The notes: generated by a model not told the origin, from the sequence alone. 64,000 bases of DNA from Pseudomonas syringae (GCF_021605415.1 NZ_WKEQ01000034.1:1-64000); one strand, 5' to 3'; numbered from the stretch's first letter, positions 49,253 to 58,773 are shown. Program-made: numbers and translations.

Positions 49253-49281
49253 GGCGCCCATCGCCAGGTGGGCGCCTTTTT
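49253..49281 (+). terminator. Terminator/attenuator after the binding-protein gene
   Basis: GGCGCCCA and TGGGCGCC around TCGCCAGG, followed by TTTTTC. Like the hairpin after braC, it should favour receptor over permease production. Confidence 0.9.
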
Positions 49282-49302
49282 CACTCGATCAGGTTCTGAT
49301 TT

Positions 49303-50031
49303 ATGTTCGACACCCTCTTAGAAAATCTGGGGCTTTCCGCGTTCAGCCTGAAAGGCTTCGGCCCGTTGCTGATGCAAGGCACCTGGATGACCATCAAATT
49401 ATCGGCGTTGTCGCTGCTGGTGGCCGTGTTGCTCGGCCTGCTCGGCGCCAGTGCCAAGCTGTCAAAAGTCAAACTGGTGCGCCTGCCCGCCCAGCTCTAC
49501 ACCACGCTGATTCGCGGCGTGCCGGATCTGGTGCTGATGCTGCTGATTTTCTATAGCTTGCAGACTTGGCTGACGTCGCTCACCGACTACATGGAATGGG
49601 AATACATCGAGATCAACCCGTTCAGCGCCGGGGTGCTGACCCTGGGTTTCATTTACGGCGCGTACTTCACCGAAACCTTCCGTGGCGCGATCCTCGCTGT
49701 GCCGCGTGGTCAGGTCGAAGCCGCGACCGCTTACGGCCTCAAACGCGGCCAACGCTTCCGCTTCGTGGTGTTTCCGCAAATGATGCGCTTCGCCCTGCCC
49801 GGCATCGGCAATAACTGGATGGTGATGCTCAAGGCCACTGCACTGGTGTCGATCATCGGCCTGGCGGATCTGGTCAAGGCTGCGCAGGACGCCGGCAAAA
49901 GCACCTATCAACTGTTTTACTTCCTCGTCGTCGCCGCCTTCATTTATCTGCTGATCACCAGCGCTTCCAACTTCATCCTGCGCCGGCTCGAACGCCGTTA
50001 CGCCGCCGGTGCCCGGGAGGCCGTCCGATGA
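49303..50031 (+). CDS. Basic amino acid ABC transporter permease, AotQ/HisQ-like
   Basis: Inner-membrane subunit of 242 aa with five helices. The early GTWMTIKLSALSLLVAVLLG and the ABC contact loop AVPRGQVEAATAYGLKRGQR place it in the His/Glu/Gln permease family. It pairs with the product of the next gene, whose start overlaps its stop by 4 bp. Start ATG 49303 directly follows a weak ribosome site. Confidence 0.92.
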   Translation: MFDTLLENLGLSAFSLKGFGPLLMQGTWMTIKLSALSLLVAVLLGLLGASAKLSKVKLVRLPAQLYTTLIRGVPDLVLMLLIFYSLQTWLTSLTDYMEWEYIEINPFSAGVLTLGFIYGAYFTETFRGAILAVPRGQVEAATAYGLKRGQRFRFVVFPQMMRFALPGIGNNWMVMLKATALVSIIGLADLVKAAQDAGKSTYQLFYFLVVAAFIYLLITSASNFILRRLERRYAAGAREAVR

Positions 50032-50738
50032 TCGAACTCTTGCAGGAATACTGGCGACCGTTCCTTTATAGCGACGGCAACAACATCACCGGTCTGGCGA
50101 TGACGATGTGGCTGCTCAGCGCCTCGATCTTCTTCGGGTTCATCGTCTCGATTCCGCTGTCGATCGCCCGGGTTTCGCCACACTTCTACATCCGCTGGCC
50201 GGTGCAGTTCTACACCTACCTGTTCCGGGGCACGCCGCTCTATATCCAGTTGCTGATCTGCTACACCGGCATATACAGCCTGGCCGCCGTGCGTGAACAA
50301 CCGTTGCTCGACAGCTTCTTTCGCGATGCGATGAACTGCACGATCCTGGCGTTCTCCCTCAACACTTGCGCCTACACCACGGAGATTTTCGCCGGGGCGA
50401 TTCGCAGCATGAACCACGGTGAAGTCGAAGCAGCCAAGGCCTACGGTCTGACCGGCTGGAAGCTGTATGCCTACGTGATCATGCCCTCGGCCCTACGCCG
50501 TTCGTTGCCTTATTACAGCAACGAAGTGATCCTCATGCTGCACTCGACCACCGTGGCCTTCACGGCGACCATTCCAGACATTCTGAAAGTCGCGCGGGAC
50601 GCCAACTCGGCGACTTTCCTGACCTTCCAGTCGTTCGGCATCGCCGCGCTGATCTACCTGACCATTACCTTTGCGCTGGTCGGCCTGTTTCGCCTTGCCG
50701 AACGCCGATGGCTGGCGTTTCTCGGGCCGACTCACTAG
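50028..50738 (+). CDS. Basic amino acid ABC transporter permease, AotM/HisM-like
   Basis: Second permease, 236 aa. AMTMWLLSASIFFGFIVSIP opens the transmembrane part; the contact loop is MNHGEVEAAKAYGLTGWKLY and the final helix is ALIYLTITFALVGLFRL. Together with the Q subunit it forms the channel. Co-translated with the upstream gene. Confidence 0.92.
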   Translation: MIELLQEYWRPFLYSDGNNITGLAMTMWLLSASIFFGFIVSIPLSIARVSPHFYIRWPVQFYTYLFRGTPLYIQLLICYTGIYSLAAVREQPLLDSFFRDAMNCTILAFSLNTCAYTTEIFAGAIRSMNHGEVEAAKAYGLTGWKLYAYVIMPSALRRSLPYYSNEVILMLHSTTVAFTATIPDILKVARDANSATFLTFQSFGIAALIYLTITFALVGLFRLAERRWLAFLGPTH

Positions 50739-50750
50739 GACAATTTTGTA

Positions 50751-51869
50751 ATGCGCCACCAGATTCATGACTTGCTGGCCCCGCTGCCGGGCACCGCACG
50801 ACAGATTCACAGCTTTCACTTCGGCCCGGAGAAGACCAAAAGCAAGATCTACATCCAGTCCTCGCTGCACGCTGATGAGCTGCCCGGCATGCTCGTCGCC
50901 TGGCACCTCAAGCAACGTCTGGCGGAGCTGGAAGCCGCCGGCCGCCTGCGCAGCGAAATCGTGCTGGTGCCGGTTGCGAACCCGGTCGGCCTCGAACAGA
51001 TTCTGATGGACGTGCCGCTGGGTCGTTACGAGCTGGAGAGTGGACAGAATTTCAATCGCTGGTTCCTCGACCTCAGCGACGAAATCGGCAACGAGATCCA
51101 GGCCCAACTCGGCGACGATTCGCAGCGCAACCTCGAACTGATCCGCACCAGCCTGCGCAACGCCCTCGCCCGCCAAACCGCTGCCACTCAGCTGCAATCC
51201 CAGCGACTGACCTTGCAACGGCTGGCCTGCGATGCCGACATGGTGCTGGACTTGCACTGCGACTTCGAAGCTGTCGCTCACCTCTACACCACGCCGGAGG
51301 CCTGGCCGCAGGTCGAGCCGCTGGCGCGCTATATCGATTCACAGGCAAGCCTCTTGGCCACCGATTCCGGCGGCCAGTCGTTCGATGAATGCTTCACACT
51401 GTTGTGGTGGCAATTGCAGGAACGCTTCGGCGAACACTTCGACATTCCCCTCGGCAGTTTTTCGGTGACCGTGGAATTGCGCGGTCAGGGCGACGTCAGT
51501 CATCCGGTTGCGAGCCGGGATTGCCAGGCATTGATCGATTATCTGGTTCACTTCGGCGCGATCGTCGGCGAACCGAAGGCCTTGCCGCCGCTGCCGTTCC
51601 CGGCCACACCGCTGGCCGGGGTCGAGCCGGTGGTGACGCCGGTTGGCGGCTTGCTCGTGTACACCGCCACGCCTGGGCAAGTGCTGGAAGCCGGGCAATT
51701 GATCGCTGAAATCATCGACCCGATCAGCGACCGGGTCACACCTGTTCATTGCACCGCTGCCGGCCTGATGTACGCGCGCTCGTTGCGACGCATGGCCACC
51801 GCCGGCATGGTGATCGCCCACGTCGCGGGCGCCGAAGCCTATCGCAGCGGCTACCTACTTTCGCCTTGA
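50751..51869 (+). CDS. AotO-like succinylglutamate desuccinylase/aspartoacylase family protein
   Basis: Metallopeptidase-like enzyme of 372 aa. Zinc ligands H-x2-E are in SSLHADELPGML (about 38-49), and the third His in LDLHCDFEAVAHL (about 165). The C-terminal ~90 residues are a beta-barrel with VTPVGGLLVYTATPGQVLE. In the aot operon this position is filled by AotO, whose role in arginine uptake is unknown; it may deacylate an imported acyl-amino acid. It lies between M permease and ATPase genes. Confidence 0.88.
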   Translation: MRHQIHDLLAPLPGTARQIHSFHFGPEKTKSKIYIQSSLHADELPGMLVAWHLKQRLAELEAAGRLRSEIVLVPVANPVGLEQILMDVPLGRYELESGQNFNRWFLDLSDEIGNEIQAQLGDDSQRNLELIRTSLRNALARQTAATQLQSQRLTLQRLACDADMVLDLHCDFEAVAHLYTTPEAWPQVEPLARYIDSQASLLATDSGGQSFDECFTLLWWQLQERFGEHFDIPLGSFSVTVELRGQGDVSHPVASRDCQALIDYLVHFGAIVGEPKALPPLPFPATPLAGVEPVVTPVGGLLVYTATPGQVLEAGQLIAEIIDPISDRVTPVHCTAAGLMYARSLRRMATAGMVIAHVAGAEAYRSGYLLSP

Positions 51870-51882
51870 GGATGCAAGCCCC

Positions 51883-52647
51883 ATGTACAAACTGACCGTT
51901 GAAGGCCTGCACAAAAGCTATGGCGACCATCAGGTGCTCAAAGGCGTTTCGCTCAAGGCCAATACCGGCGACGTGATCAGCCTGATCGGCGCCAGCGGCT
52001 CGGGCAAAAGCACCTTTTTGCGCTGCATCAATTTTCTCGAACAACCCAACGACGGCGCCATGAGTCTCGACGGCCAGGCGATCCGCATGATCAGCGACCG
52101 CCACGGCATGCACGTCGCCGACCCGGATGAACTGCAACGCCTGCGCACGCGTCTGGCGATGGTCTTCCAGCATTTCAATCTGTGGAGCCACATGACCGTA
52201 CTGGAAAACATCACCATGGCCCCGCGCCGCGTGCTGGGTTGCAGCAAGGCCGAAGCCGACGACCGTGCCCGCCGCTATCTGGACAAGGTCGGCTTGCCGG
52301 CGCGGGTCGCCGATCAATACCCGGCGTTTCTCTCCGGCGGCCAGCAGCAACGGGTGGCGATTGCCCGGGCACTGGCGATGGAGCCGGAAGTCATGCTGTT
52401 CGACGAACCGACCTCAGCCCTCGACCCGGAACTGGTCGGCGAAGTGCTCAAGGTGATTCAGGGTTTGGCTGAAGAAGGCCGCACCATGATCATGGTGACC
52501 CACGAAATGAGCTTCGCCCGAAAGGTGTCGAGCCAGGTGTTGTTTTTGCACCAGGGCCTGGTTGAAGAAGAAGGCGCGCCCGAAGAAGTGCTTGGCAATC
52601 CCAAAAGCGAACGCCTGAAGCAATTCCTCAGCGGCAACCTCAAATAA
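51883..52647 (+). CDS. Basic amino acid ABC transporter ATPase, AotP/HisP-like
   Basis: ATPase of 254 aa. Walker A is GASGSGKST, Q-loop in LAMVFQHFNLWSHMTV, signature LSGGQQQRVAIARALA, Walker B VMLFDEPTSALDPE and switch VTHEMSFA. It drives the importer above. Terminator-like REP sequences follow. Confidence 0.95.
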   Translation: MYKLTVEGLHKSYGDHQVLKGVSLKANTGDVISLIGASGSGKSTFLRCINFLEQPNDGAMSLDGQAIRMISDRHGMHVADPDELQRLRTRLAMVFQHFNLWSHMTVLENITMAPRRVLGCSKAEADDRARRYLDKVGLPARVADQYPAFLSGGQQQRVAIARALAMEPEVMLFDEPTSALDPELVGEVLKVIQGLAEEGRTMIMVTHEMSFARKVSSQVLFLHQGLVEEEGAPEEVLGNPKSERLKQFLSGNLK

Positions 52648-52655
52648 TCCCCTGC

Positions 52656-52735
52656 GCAGGCAGCGATCTTTTGATCTGTTTTTTATAGAAGCAACATCAA
52701 AAGATCGCAGCCTTCGGCAACGCCTACAGGGGTAA
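52656..52735. repeat. Inverted REP pair
   Basis: GCAGCGATCTTTTGATCTG (52660) and ATCAAAAGATCGCAGCCTTC (52697) with the GCCTACAGGGG end; AAAGATCGCAG-type doublet between the transporter operon and the helicase gene. Confidence 0.8.
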
Positions 52736-52798
52736 GGTTAAACCTTTGACCTGTCGGCGCGGTCACTGAAGGAACCCCTTCAGGCGCACGCGGCAGGC

Positions 52799-55288
52799 AT
52801 GGTGACATCCCCCGACTTCGCAAAACTCTGGTTCAGCGCCCGTGGCTGGAAGCCGTTCGCCTTTCAGAAACAATTGTGGGTAGCGGTTAAACGCGGTGAG
52901 TCCGGAATGCTTCACGCCAGCACCGGCGCCGGTAAAACCTACGCGGTGTGGTTCGCGGCGCTTAATCGCTTCGCGAAAGCCGCCACTGCCATCGAAGCAC
53001 CACGCAAACGCAAACCAGTCGCCGAACCGCTGACAGTGCTGTGGATAACCCCGATGCGCGCCCTCGCCGCCGACACTGCCCGTGCCCTGCAAGCACCGGT
53101 GGATGACTTGCAGATCCCGTGGAGTATCGGCCTGCGCACCGGCGACACCAACAGCAGCGAACGTGCCCGGCAAAGTCGACGCTTGCCGACCACGCTGATC
53201 ACCACCCCGGAAAGCCTGACGCTGATGCTCGCCCGCGCCGACGCGCACACCGCGCTGTCGACGTTGCGCATGGTCGTGGTGGATGAATGGCACGAATTGC
53301 TCGGCAACAAACGCGGCGTGCAACTGCAACTGGCCCTGGCCCGTTTACGCCGCTGGCATCCCGAACTGATCGTGTGGGGTATTTCCGCGACGCTGGGTAA
53401 CCAAGCCCACGCCGAAGAAGTGCTGATCCCACAAGGTGGCGGCGTGAGTATTCAGGGCACAAACGAAAAATCACTCAAGGTCGACACCCTCCTCCCACCG
53501 ACCATCGAGCGGTTTCCCTGGGCCGGGCACATCGGCCTGAAAATGCTGCCGCAAGTGGTCGCCGAACTGGAGACCAGCGCAAGTACCTTGGTCTTCACCA
53601 ACACGCGGGCGCAATCGGAAATCTGGTATCAGGCGTTACTGGAAGCGCGGCCAGACTGGGCCGGATTGATCGCCTTGCACCACAGCTCGCTGTCGCGCGA
53701 CACCCGTGACTGGGTTGAACAGGCCCTGAAAAACGGACAACTGAAAGCGGTCGTCTGCACATCAAGCCTGGATCTGGGCGTGGATTTCCTGCCGGTGGAG
53801 CGCGTGCTGCAAATCGGCTCGGCCAAAGGTGTCGCCCGACTGATGCAACGCGCCGGGCGCTCTGGCCATGCGCCGGGCCGCACCTCTCGGGTGACGCTGG
53901 TGCCGACTCACAGCCTTGAGTTGATCGAAGCGGCGGCGGCCGGTGATGCCGTGGGGCAGCGGCGAATCGAACCGCGCCTGTCACCGCACAAACCGTTGGA
54001 TGTGCTGGTGCAACACTTGGTCAGCATGGCGCTCGGCGGTGGGTTTCTGCCCGACGAGCTGTACGCAGAAGTCCGTGGCGCCTGGGCCTATGGCGACCTC
54101 ACGCCGGCAGATTGGGCATGGGCCCTGGCTTTCGTACGCCATGGCGGACTATCTCTGACGGCGTATCCGGATTACCGCCGGGTCGAACCGGACGAGCAGG
54201 GTGTCTGGCGCGTGCCCGATGCGCGATTGGCGCGCCGCCACCGCATGAGCGTCGGCACTATCGTCAGCGACGCGAGCATTCAGTTGAAATTCTGGAGCAA
54301 GGGCGGTGGCGGCAAACAATTGGGCAGCGTCGAGGAAGGCTTTATCGCCCGTCTCAAACCTGGCGACGGTTTTCTGTTCGCCGGGCGTTTGCTGGAACTG
54401 GTGCGCGTGGAAAACATGACCGCCTATGTCAAACGCAGTACGGCGAAAAAAGCGGCGGTGCCGCGCTGGAATGGCGGGCGAATGCCACTTTCCAACGAAC
54501 TCGCAGAAGCGGTGGTCGAACGCTTCAGCGCAGCGGCCCGAGGCGACTTCGTCGGGCCCGAAATGCGGGCGTTGCGTCCGCTGCTGGAAACTCAGGCGAA
54601 ATGGTCGAACCTGCCCACCGCTGAAAGCTTGCTGGTCGAAACGCTGAAATCCCGTGAAGGCTGGCACTTGTTCCTCTACCCGTTTGCCGGCCGTCAGGTG
54701 CATCTGGGGCTGGCCAGCTTGCTGGCGTGGCGTATCAGTCAACGCCAGCCACTGACCTTTTCGATTGCGGTCAACGACTACGGTCTGGAATTGCTCAGCG
54801 CCACGCCCGTTGACTGGACGCAACAATTTAACGAGGCGCTGCTTAGTCCGGATCGCCTGTTAGAGGACGTACTTGCCAGCCTGAATGCCGGAGAATTGGC
54901 CCTTCGGCGTTTTCGTGAAATTGCGCGCATTGCCGGACTGATTTTTGGCGGCTACCCGGGATCGCAGAAGAGCACCCGTCAGGTGCAAGCATCCAGCGGC
55001 CTGTTTTTTCAAGTGTTCAAACAATATGACGCCGGCAACCTGTTGCTCGCCCAAGCCGGGGAAGAAGTCCTACGGGAAGAATTGGATATTCGTCGTCTGG
55101 AACAGACATTGGAACGGATCAACCGGATGAAACTGAACTTGCACCTGATCAAACGTCCTACACCCTTGGCCTTTCCACTGTTGGTGGAGCGCATGCGCGA
55201 GAGCATGAGTTCAGAAAAACTTGCCGACCGGATCAGACGCATGGTCAGCGATCTGGAGAAATCCGCTGACACAGGCAAAAAACCATGA
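52799..55288 (+). CDS. Ligase-associated DNA damage response DEXH-box helicase (Lhr-like)
   Basis: Superfamily 2 helicase of 829 aa. Walker A HASTGAGKTYAV (about 40-51), motif Ia ITPMRALAAD, DEXH box VVVDEWHELLG, motif III GISATLGN, motif V LDLGVDFLPVE, motif VI MQRAGRSGHAPG. The long C-terminal part is the Lhr winged-helix/beta-barrel region. The core is shorter than Lhr (about 1500 aa), as in the ligase-linked class. Start ATG 52799; GTG 52802 is also possible. It overlaps pdeM by 4 bp. Confidence 0.92.
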   Translation: MVTSPDFAKLWFSARGWKPFAFQKQLWVAVKRGESGMLHASTGAGKTYAVWFAALNRFAKAATAIEAPRKRKPVAEPLTVLWITPMRALAADTARALQAPVDDLQIPWSIGLRTGDTNSSERARQSRRLPTTLITTPESLTLMLARADAHTALSTLRMVVVDEWHELLGNKRGVQLQLALARLRRWHPELIVWGISATLGNQAHAEEVLIPQGGGVSIQGTNEKSLKVDTLLPPTIERFPWAGHIGLKMLPQVVAELETSASTLVFTNTRAQSEIWYQALLEARPDWAGLIALHHSSLSRDTRDWVEQALKNGQLKAVVCTSSLDLGVDFLPVERVLQIGSAKGVARLMQRAGRSGHAPGRTSRVTLVPTHSLELIEAAAAGDAVGQRRIEPRLSPHKPLDVLVQHLVSMALGGGFLPDELYAEVRGAWAYGDLTPADWAWALAFVRHGGLSLTAYPDYRRVEPDEQGVWRVPDARLARRHRMSVGTIVSDASIQLKFWSKGGGGKQLGSVEEGFIARLKPGDGFLFAGRLLELVRVENMTAYVKRSTAKKAAVPRWNGGRMPLSNELAEAVVERFSAAARGDFVGPEMRALRPLLETQAKWSNLPTAESLLVETLKSREGWHLFLYPFAGRQVHLGLASLLAWRISQRQPLTFSIAVNDYGLELLSATPVDWTQQFNEALLSPDRLLEDVLASLNAGELALRRFREIARIAGLIFGGYPGSQKSTRQVQASSGLFFQVFKQYDAGNLLLAQAGEEVLREELDIRRLEQTLERINRMKLNLHLIKRPTPLAFPLLVERMRESMSSEKLADRIRRMVSDLEKSADTGKKP

Positions 55289-55941
55289 GCGCGGCCTACC
55301 CGGTGCGCCTGGCTGGTGAAGACCTTTGGCTGCTGCCTGAGAAAGCGCTGTATTGGCCTGCGCAGCAAGCGTTGATGATCGCCGATGTGCATTTCGGCAA
55401 AGCCGCTGCTTATCGCAGCCTTGGACAACCGGTGCCCCAGGGCACGACTTCAGCCAACGTCGCCGTGCTTGATCGCCTGCTGGAGAGGCTGCCCTGCCGG
55501 CAACTACTGTTTCTCGGCGACTTCCTCCATGGCCCTGGCTCGCATGCTGCGCAAACATTGGAGATTCTGGCGCAATGGCGAGCGCGGCATGCCGACCTGC
55601 CGATGACATTGATACGGGGCAATCACGACAAACGAGCAGGTGATCCGCCCACGTCCCTGAATATCCGCGTGGTGCCGGAGCCTTTCTTGCTCGGCCCTTT
55701 TTCGTTGCAACACGAACCGGATCCACATCCAGAGCGCCATGTTCTGGCGGGCCATGTACATCCGGTGTATCGCCTGCACGGCAAAGGCAGGCAAAGCTTG
55801 CGCCTGCCGTGTTTCAGGTTGGGCGAAGCAATCAGCCTGCTTCCGGCGTTCGGGGCGTTTACCGGTGGTTATCCGGTCGAGAAGGAAAGCAACTGTCGGA
55901 TCTTTGTCATTGGCGACAGCGAAATATGGCCAGTCAGTTGA
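55285..55941 (+). CDS. pdeM: Ligase-associated DNA damage response endonuclease PdeM
   Basis: Calcineurin-like phosphoesterase of 218 aa. Metal-binding motifs in order: MIADVHFGKAAA (D-x-H), FLGDFLHGPG (GD), LIRGNHDKRAG (GNHD), and LAGHVHPVYRLHG (GH-x-H). It completes the four-member repair set (exonuclease, ligase, helicase, PdeM) and is translated with the helicase. Metal-dependent endonuclease activity is known for the family. Confidence 0.92.
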   Translation: MSAAYPVRLAGEDLWLLPEKALYWPAQQALMIADVHFGKAAAYRSLGQPVPQGTTSANVAVLDRLLERLPCRQLLFLGDFLHGPGSHAAQTLEILAQWRARHADLPMTLIRGNHDKRAGDPPTSLNIRVVPEPFLLGPFSLQHEPDPHPERHVLAGHVHPVYRLHGKGRQSLRLPCFRLGEAISLLPAFGAFTGGYPVEKESNCRIFVIGDSEIWPVS

Positions 55942-55993
55942 AGCCTCCTCAAGGCATCAACTGACTGGCCATTCACTTCATGCACCGTACCGA

Positions 55994-56200
55994 TCAGGCG
56001 ACTGGCGCGGGTGGCGGCTCATCCGGCAACGTCGGTTCACCAGGTTCGGTCGGTTGTTCGTTTGGGGTATCAGGATCAGGCTGGCCCGGAATTCCACCGG
56101 CCATGCCCATGGGATGTGCCAACAAGGACCAGGCCAATACGCCAACCTGATTGGGCTCAAGCCGTGCCAGTTCGGCAGTGATATGCGGATCGATCTTCAT
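55994..56200 (-). CDS. Small hypothetical Pro-rich protein
   Basis: Protein of 68 aa starting MKIDPHITAELARLEPNQVG, with a C-terminal half rich in Pro/Glu/Asp (TPNEQPTEPGEPTLPDEPPP). The start ATG 56200 has GGAG 10 nt upstream (minus strand GAGTGTTCC). No family is recognised. It converges on pdeM. Confidence 0.55.
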   Translation of the reverse strand: MKIDPHITAELARLEPNQVGVLAWSLLAHPMGMAGGIPGQPDPDTPNEQPTEPGEPTLPDEPPPAPVA

Positions 56201-56303
56201 GGAACACTCCTCGGCGAAGGCCCGCTGCGTCACACGCAAAAACGGGCAGTACACCTCATAGAGTGTCTGCCCGCCAAAGTGTTCCCGATAACCGCCGGAC
56301 GGA

Positions 56304-56870
56304 TCAGGTGCGTGGCAGTGTCACGCCGCGCTGGCCCTGGTACTTGCCGCCGCGATCCTTGTAGGAAACTTCACATTCCTCATCGGATTCAAGGAACAGC
56401 ATCTGCGCCACGCCTTCGTTGGCGTAGATTTTCGCCGGCAGGTTGGTGGTGTTGGAGAACTCCAGGGTCACGTGACCTTCCCACTCAGGCTCGAGCGGCG
56501 TGACGTTGACAATAATGCCGCAGCGCGCGTAGGTGCTTTTACCCAGGCAGATAGTCAGTACGTTGCGCGGAATGCGGAAGTATTCGACGGTGCTGGCCAG
56601 GGCGAACGAGTTCGGTGGAATGATGCAGACGTCGCTGTGGATGTCGACGAAGCTGCCGGCGTCGAAGTTTTTCGGGTCGACGATGGCCGAATTGATGTTG
56701 GTGAACACTTTGAAATGATTGGTGCAACGGACATCGTAGCCGTAGCTCGACACGCCGTAGGAAATCACCCGGCTATCGTCATTGCCGCGCACCTGGCGCT
56801 CGACGAAAGGTTCGATCATGCCGTGTTCCTGCGCCATGCGGCGAATCCACTTGTCCGATTTGATGCTCAT
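56304..56870 (-). CDS. dcd: dCTP deaminase
   Basis: Enzyme of 188 aa that converts dCTP to dUTP for thymidylate synthesis. Family segments: MSIKSDKWIRRMAQEHGMIE at the N-terminus, SYGVSSYGYDVR, ANSFALAST-like PNSFALASTVEYF, the nucleotide-binding GKSTYARCGI, and TPLEPEWEGHVTLE with the catalytic Glu. The ATG at 56870 gives the usual length; a reading further upstream to 57095 is non-coding. Probably a homotrimer in the cytoplasm. Confidence 0.95.
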   Translation of the reverse strand: MSIKSDKWIRRMAQEHGMIEPFVERQVRGNDDSRVISYGVSSYGYDVRCTNHFKVFTNINSAIVDPKNFDAGSFVDIHSDVCIIPPNSFALASTVEYFRIPRNVLTICLGKSTYARCGIIVNVTPLEPEWEGHVTLEFSNTTNLPAKIYANEGVAQMLFLESDEECEVSYKDRGGKYQGQRGVTLPRT

Positions 56871-57222
56871 GGCGGTGTCCTGAATAGCGAGGTGGAAAAA
56901 ATCTGTCCGGCATCTTACCGGGCGCGCCGCCGGGTTCAAAGTGCGCGGTGCAATTCTCGCCGATCCTCCCGGAATTACGCGGCCTGACGACGAACCGTCA
57001 CACCGCCGATCCCAAAAACAAAGAAACCTTCGCAAGAAGCATTGGCACGTCTCGGAAAAAGGGTTAAGGTGGCGCCACTGTGCTGCTTGTGTCACTGAGA
57101 ATCTCTACACGATATGTTGAATTTCGATCCAACCATCTACAAGAATTTTTCCTGCTCTTTGCACTCAGTCTCGGCCAGGGTTCTTCCTGGTTCGCAGTTA
57201 TCTTTGTTCAAGGAGTTACACC
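56871..57222. other. Control region between dcd and the cold-shock gene
   Basis: About 350 bp between divergent genes. The last ~110 bp (from about 57110) should be the long untranslated leader of the cold-shock mRNA, ending in CAAGGAGTTACACC before the ATG. No other element was recognised. Confidence 0.5.
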
Positions 57223-57432
57223 ATGTCTAATCGCCAAACCGGTACCGTTAAGTGGTTCAACGATGAAAAAGGCTTCGGCTTCATCACCCCACAATCCGGT
57301 GACGACCTGTTCGTTCACTTCAAAGCTATCCAATCCGACGGCTTCAAAAGCCTGAAAGAAGGCCAACAGGTTTCTTTCATCGCTACCCGCGGTCAGAAAG
57401 GCATGCAAGCTGAAGAAGTACAAGTTATCTAA
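57223..57432 (+). CDS. Cold-shock protein, CspA family
   Basis: Nucleic acid chaperone of 69 aa made of one OB-fold. RNP1 is KGFGFITP and RNP2 is DLFVHFKAI, both complete. GTVKWFNDEKGFGF is the family opening. It has a strong ribosome site (AAGGAG) and an untranslated leader of perhaps 100 nt; a terminator follows at 57451. It melts RNA structures and may be cold-induced or constitutive. Confidence 0.97.
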   Translation: MSNRQTGTVKWFNDEKGFGFITPQSGDDLFVHFKAIQSDGFKSLKEGQQVSFIATRGQKGMQAEEVQVI

Positions 57433-57450
57433 CTTGTAGCTTCTTTAGTA

Positions 57451-57483
57451 AAAAGCCCCGCCCTTAAAAGCGGGGCTTTTTTG
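57451..57483 (+). terminator. Terminator of the cold-shock gene
   Basis: AAAAGCCCCGC and GCGGGGCTTTTTT around CCTTAAAA; strong stem and T tract. Confidence 0.95.
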
Positions 57484-57504
57484 TGGGCGCTGATTTTCCA
57501 TGCG

Positions 57505-57597
57505 CAAAAAAGATCGCAGCCTTCGGCAGCTCCTACAGGGTCAACATCAATCCGGTGCAGGAGCTGCCGCAGGCTGCGATCTTTTGATCTTTTAGCG
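57505..57597. repeat. Inverted REP pair
   Basis: AAAAAAGATCGCAGCCTTCG at 57506 and its inverted partner GGCTGCGATCTTTTGATC at about 57570, with the usual GGAGCTGCC segments between. Confidence 0.85.
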
Positions 57598-57599
57598 TA

Positions 57600-58607
57600 T
57601 TACCAAGCCACACCAAAACCCGCCGTATACCGGGTCTTGCTCAAATCCGCATCATCGGTGCCGCTGATGACGTCACGCTCAGCCTTGACATTGAGCGATG
57701 CCCAATCAGTGACTTTGTAGCGCAGCCCCATTTCCGCATCCAATGCGTAATCCGCCACCCCCGACAGCGGCTTGCCGACCTCGCCATTGGTGAAGAACTC
57801 GACCTTTTTGCCAATCAGGTAGCGGTTGTAGTCCCACTTCATCGCGACGGAATAGAAGTTGTCCTTGCTGCCATCACTGTATTGATAGTCGGTGCGGTTG
57901 AGCAGCGAACCCAGCGAGAACGCACCGAGTTCGTCATCCCAGAACTGGTAACCCGGACCGGTACCGACAACGCGCTGACGCTCCAGCTCTTCGACCTGAT
58001 CGCGCTTGTAGTTCAGACGCCCCTGCCAGAACCATTTATCCGTGAGGAAGCGGTCGAGCGCATACTCGGCGCGCCAGTTGTCGGTAGTGACTACGTCATC
58101 TTGCTCTTCGCGGTTGTACTCGCCCTCGGCGGTGTGCCGCCAGCGACCATGGCGCGCAGTGGTCTTGAAGCCGACGTCATAATCGTCGGTGTCTTTTTCG
58201 GCGCGCTGATAATCCAGGGCCAGGTCGACATTACCCTTCCAGACCAAGTCCTCGACGATCGGTTTCGGCTTGAGAATTTGTTGAATACTCGCCAGCTCAA
58301 CGGTTTTCGGCACTTCGCCATTGGCGAGGGTGACCTTGCCATCTTCGGCCGCTGTCAGCGATTTGGCTCTCTCGCCACTGTACTCATCCTGTTTGACCAG
58401 CATTTCCTGATCACTTTCCAGGGTCTTGACCTGCTTCCAGTCGATCGGCACGGCACCGGCGTACTCTGTCTGGATCAACAGCTTGCCGCCGTCAAACAGG
58501 GTGATTTTACCGCTCAGCTTGTCACCGTTCTTCAACCAGACGGTGTCGGCAAGCAAAGGTGTGGACGCACTGAAAACAGCAAGGCACAACAAAGTTCTGG
58601 GCAACAT
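57600..58607 (-). CDS. DUF481 outer-membrane beta-barrel protein, YdiY-like
   Basis: Exported protein of 335 aa. Signal peptide MLPRTLLCLAVFSASTPLLA, then DTVWLKNGDKLSGKITLFDG, a small N-terminal domain seen in YdiY proteins, and from about 130 to the end alternating beta strands rich in Tyr/Trp/Asp (DYDVGFKTTARHGRWRHTAE, LDRFLTDKWFWQGRLNYKRD), ending in an aromatic residue (GVAW), as outer-membrane barrels do. Function unknown, possibly acid-stress related. Divergent from the alkyltransferase-like gene. Confidence 0.85.
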   Translation of the reverse strand: MLPRTLLCLAVFSASTPLLADTVWLKNGDKLSGKITLFDGGKLLIQTEYAGAVPIDWKQVKTLESDQEMLVKQDEYSGERAKSLTAAEDGKVTLANGEVPKTVELASIQQILKPKPIVEDLVWKGNVDLALDYQRAEKDTDDYDVGFKTTARHGRWRHTAEGEYNREEQDDVVTTDNWRAEYALDRFLTDKWFWQGRLNYKRDQVEELERQRVVGTGPGYQFWDDELGAFSLGSLLNRTDYQYSDGSKDNFYSVAMKWDYNRYLIGKKVEFFTNGEVGKPLSGVADYALDAEMGLRYKVTDWASLNVKAERDVISGTDDADLSKTRYTAGFGVAW

Positions 58608-58773
58608 AGGCGAATCAAAGGCTCGGGTTTGCGGAAAAAAGTCGGCATTATCCGTAAGAATGAGGCCATGACAACGACTGACCCGGTTATTTCAATTGAG
58701 TTCATTTCTCAATTGCCGGATCAGAAATGTCGCTGCACGGCATAAATGGGACTTTTGTGCAGGAACCACGCAG

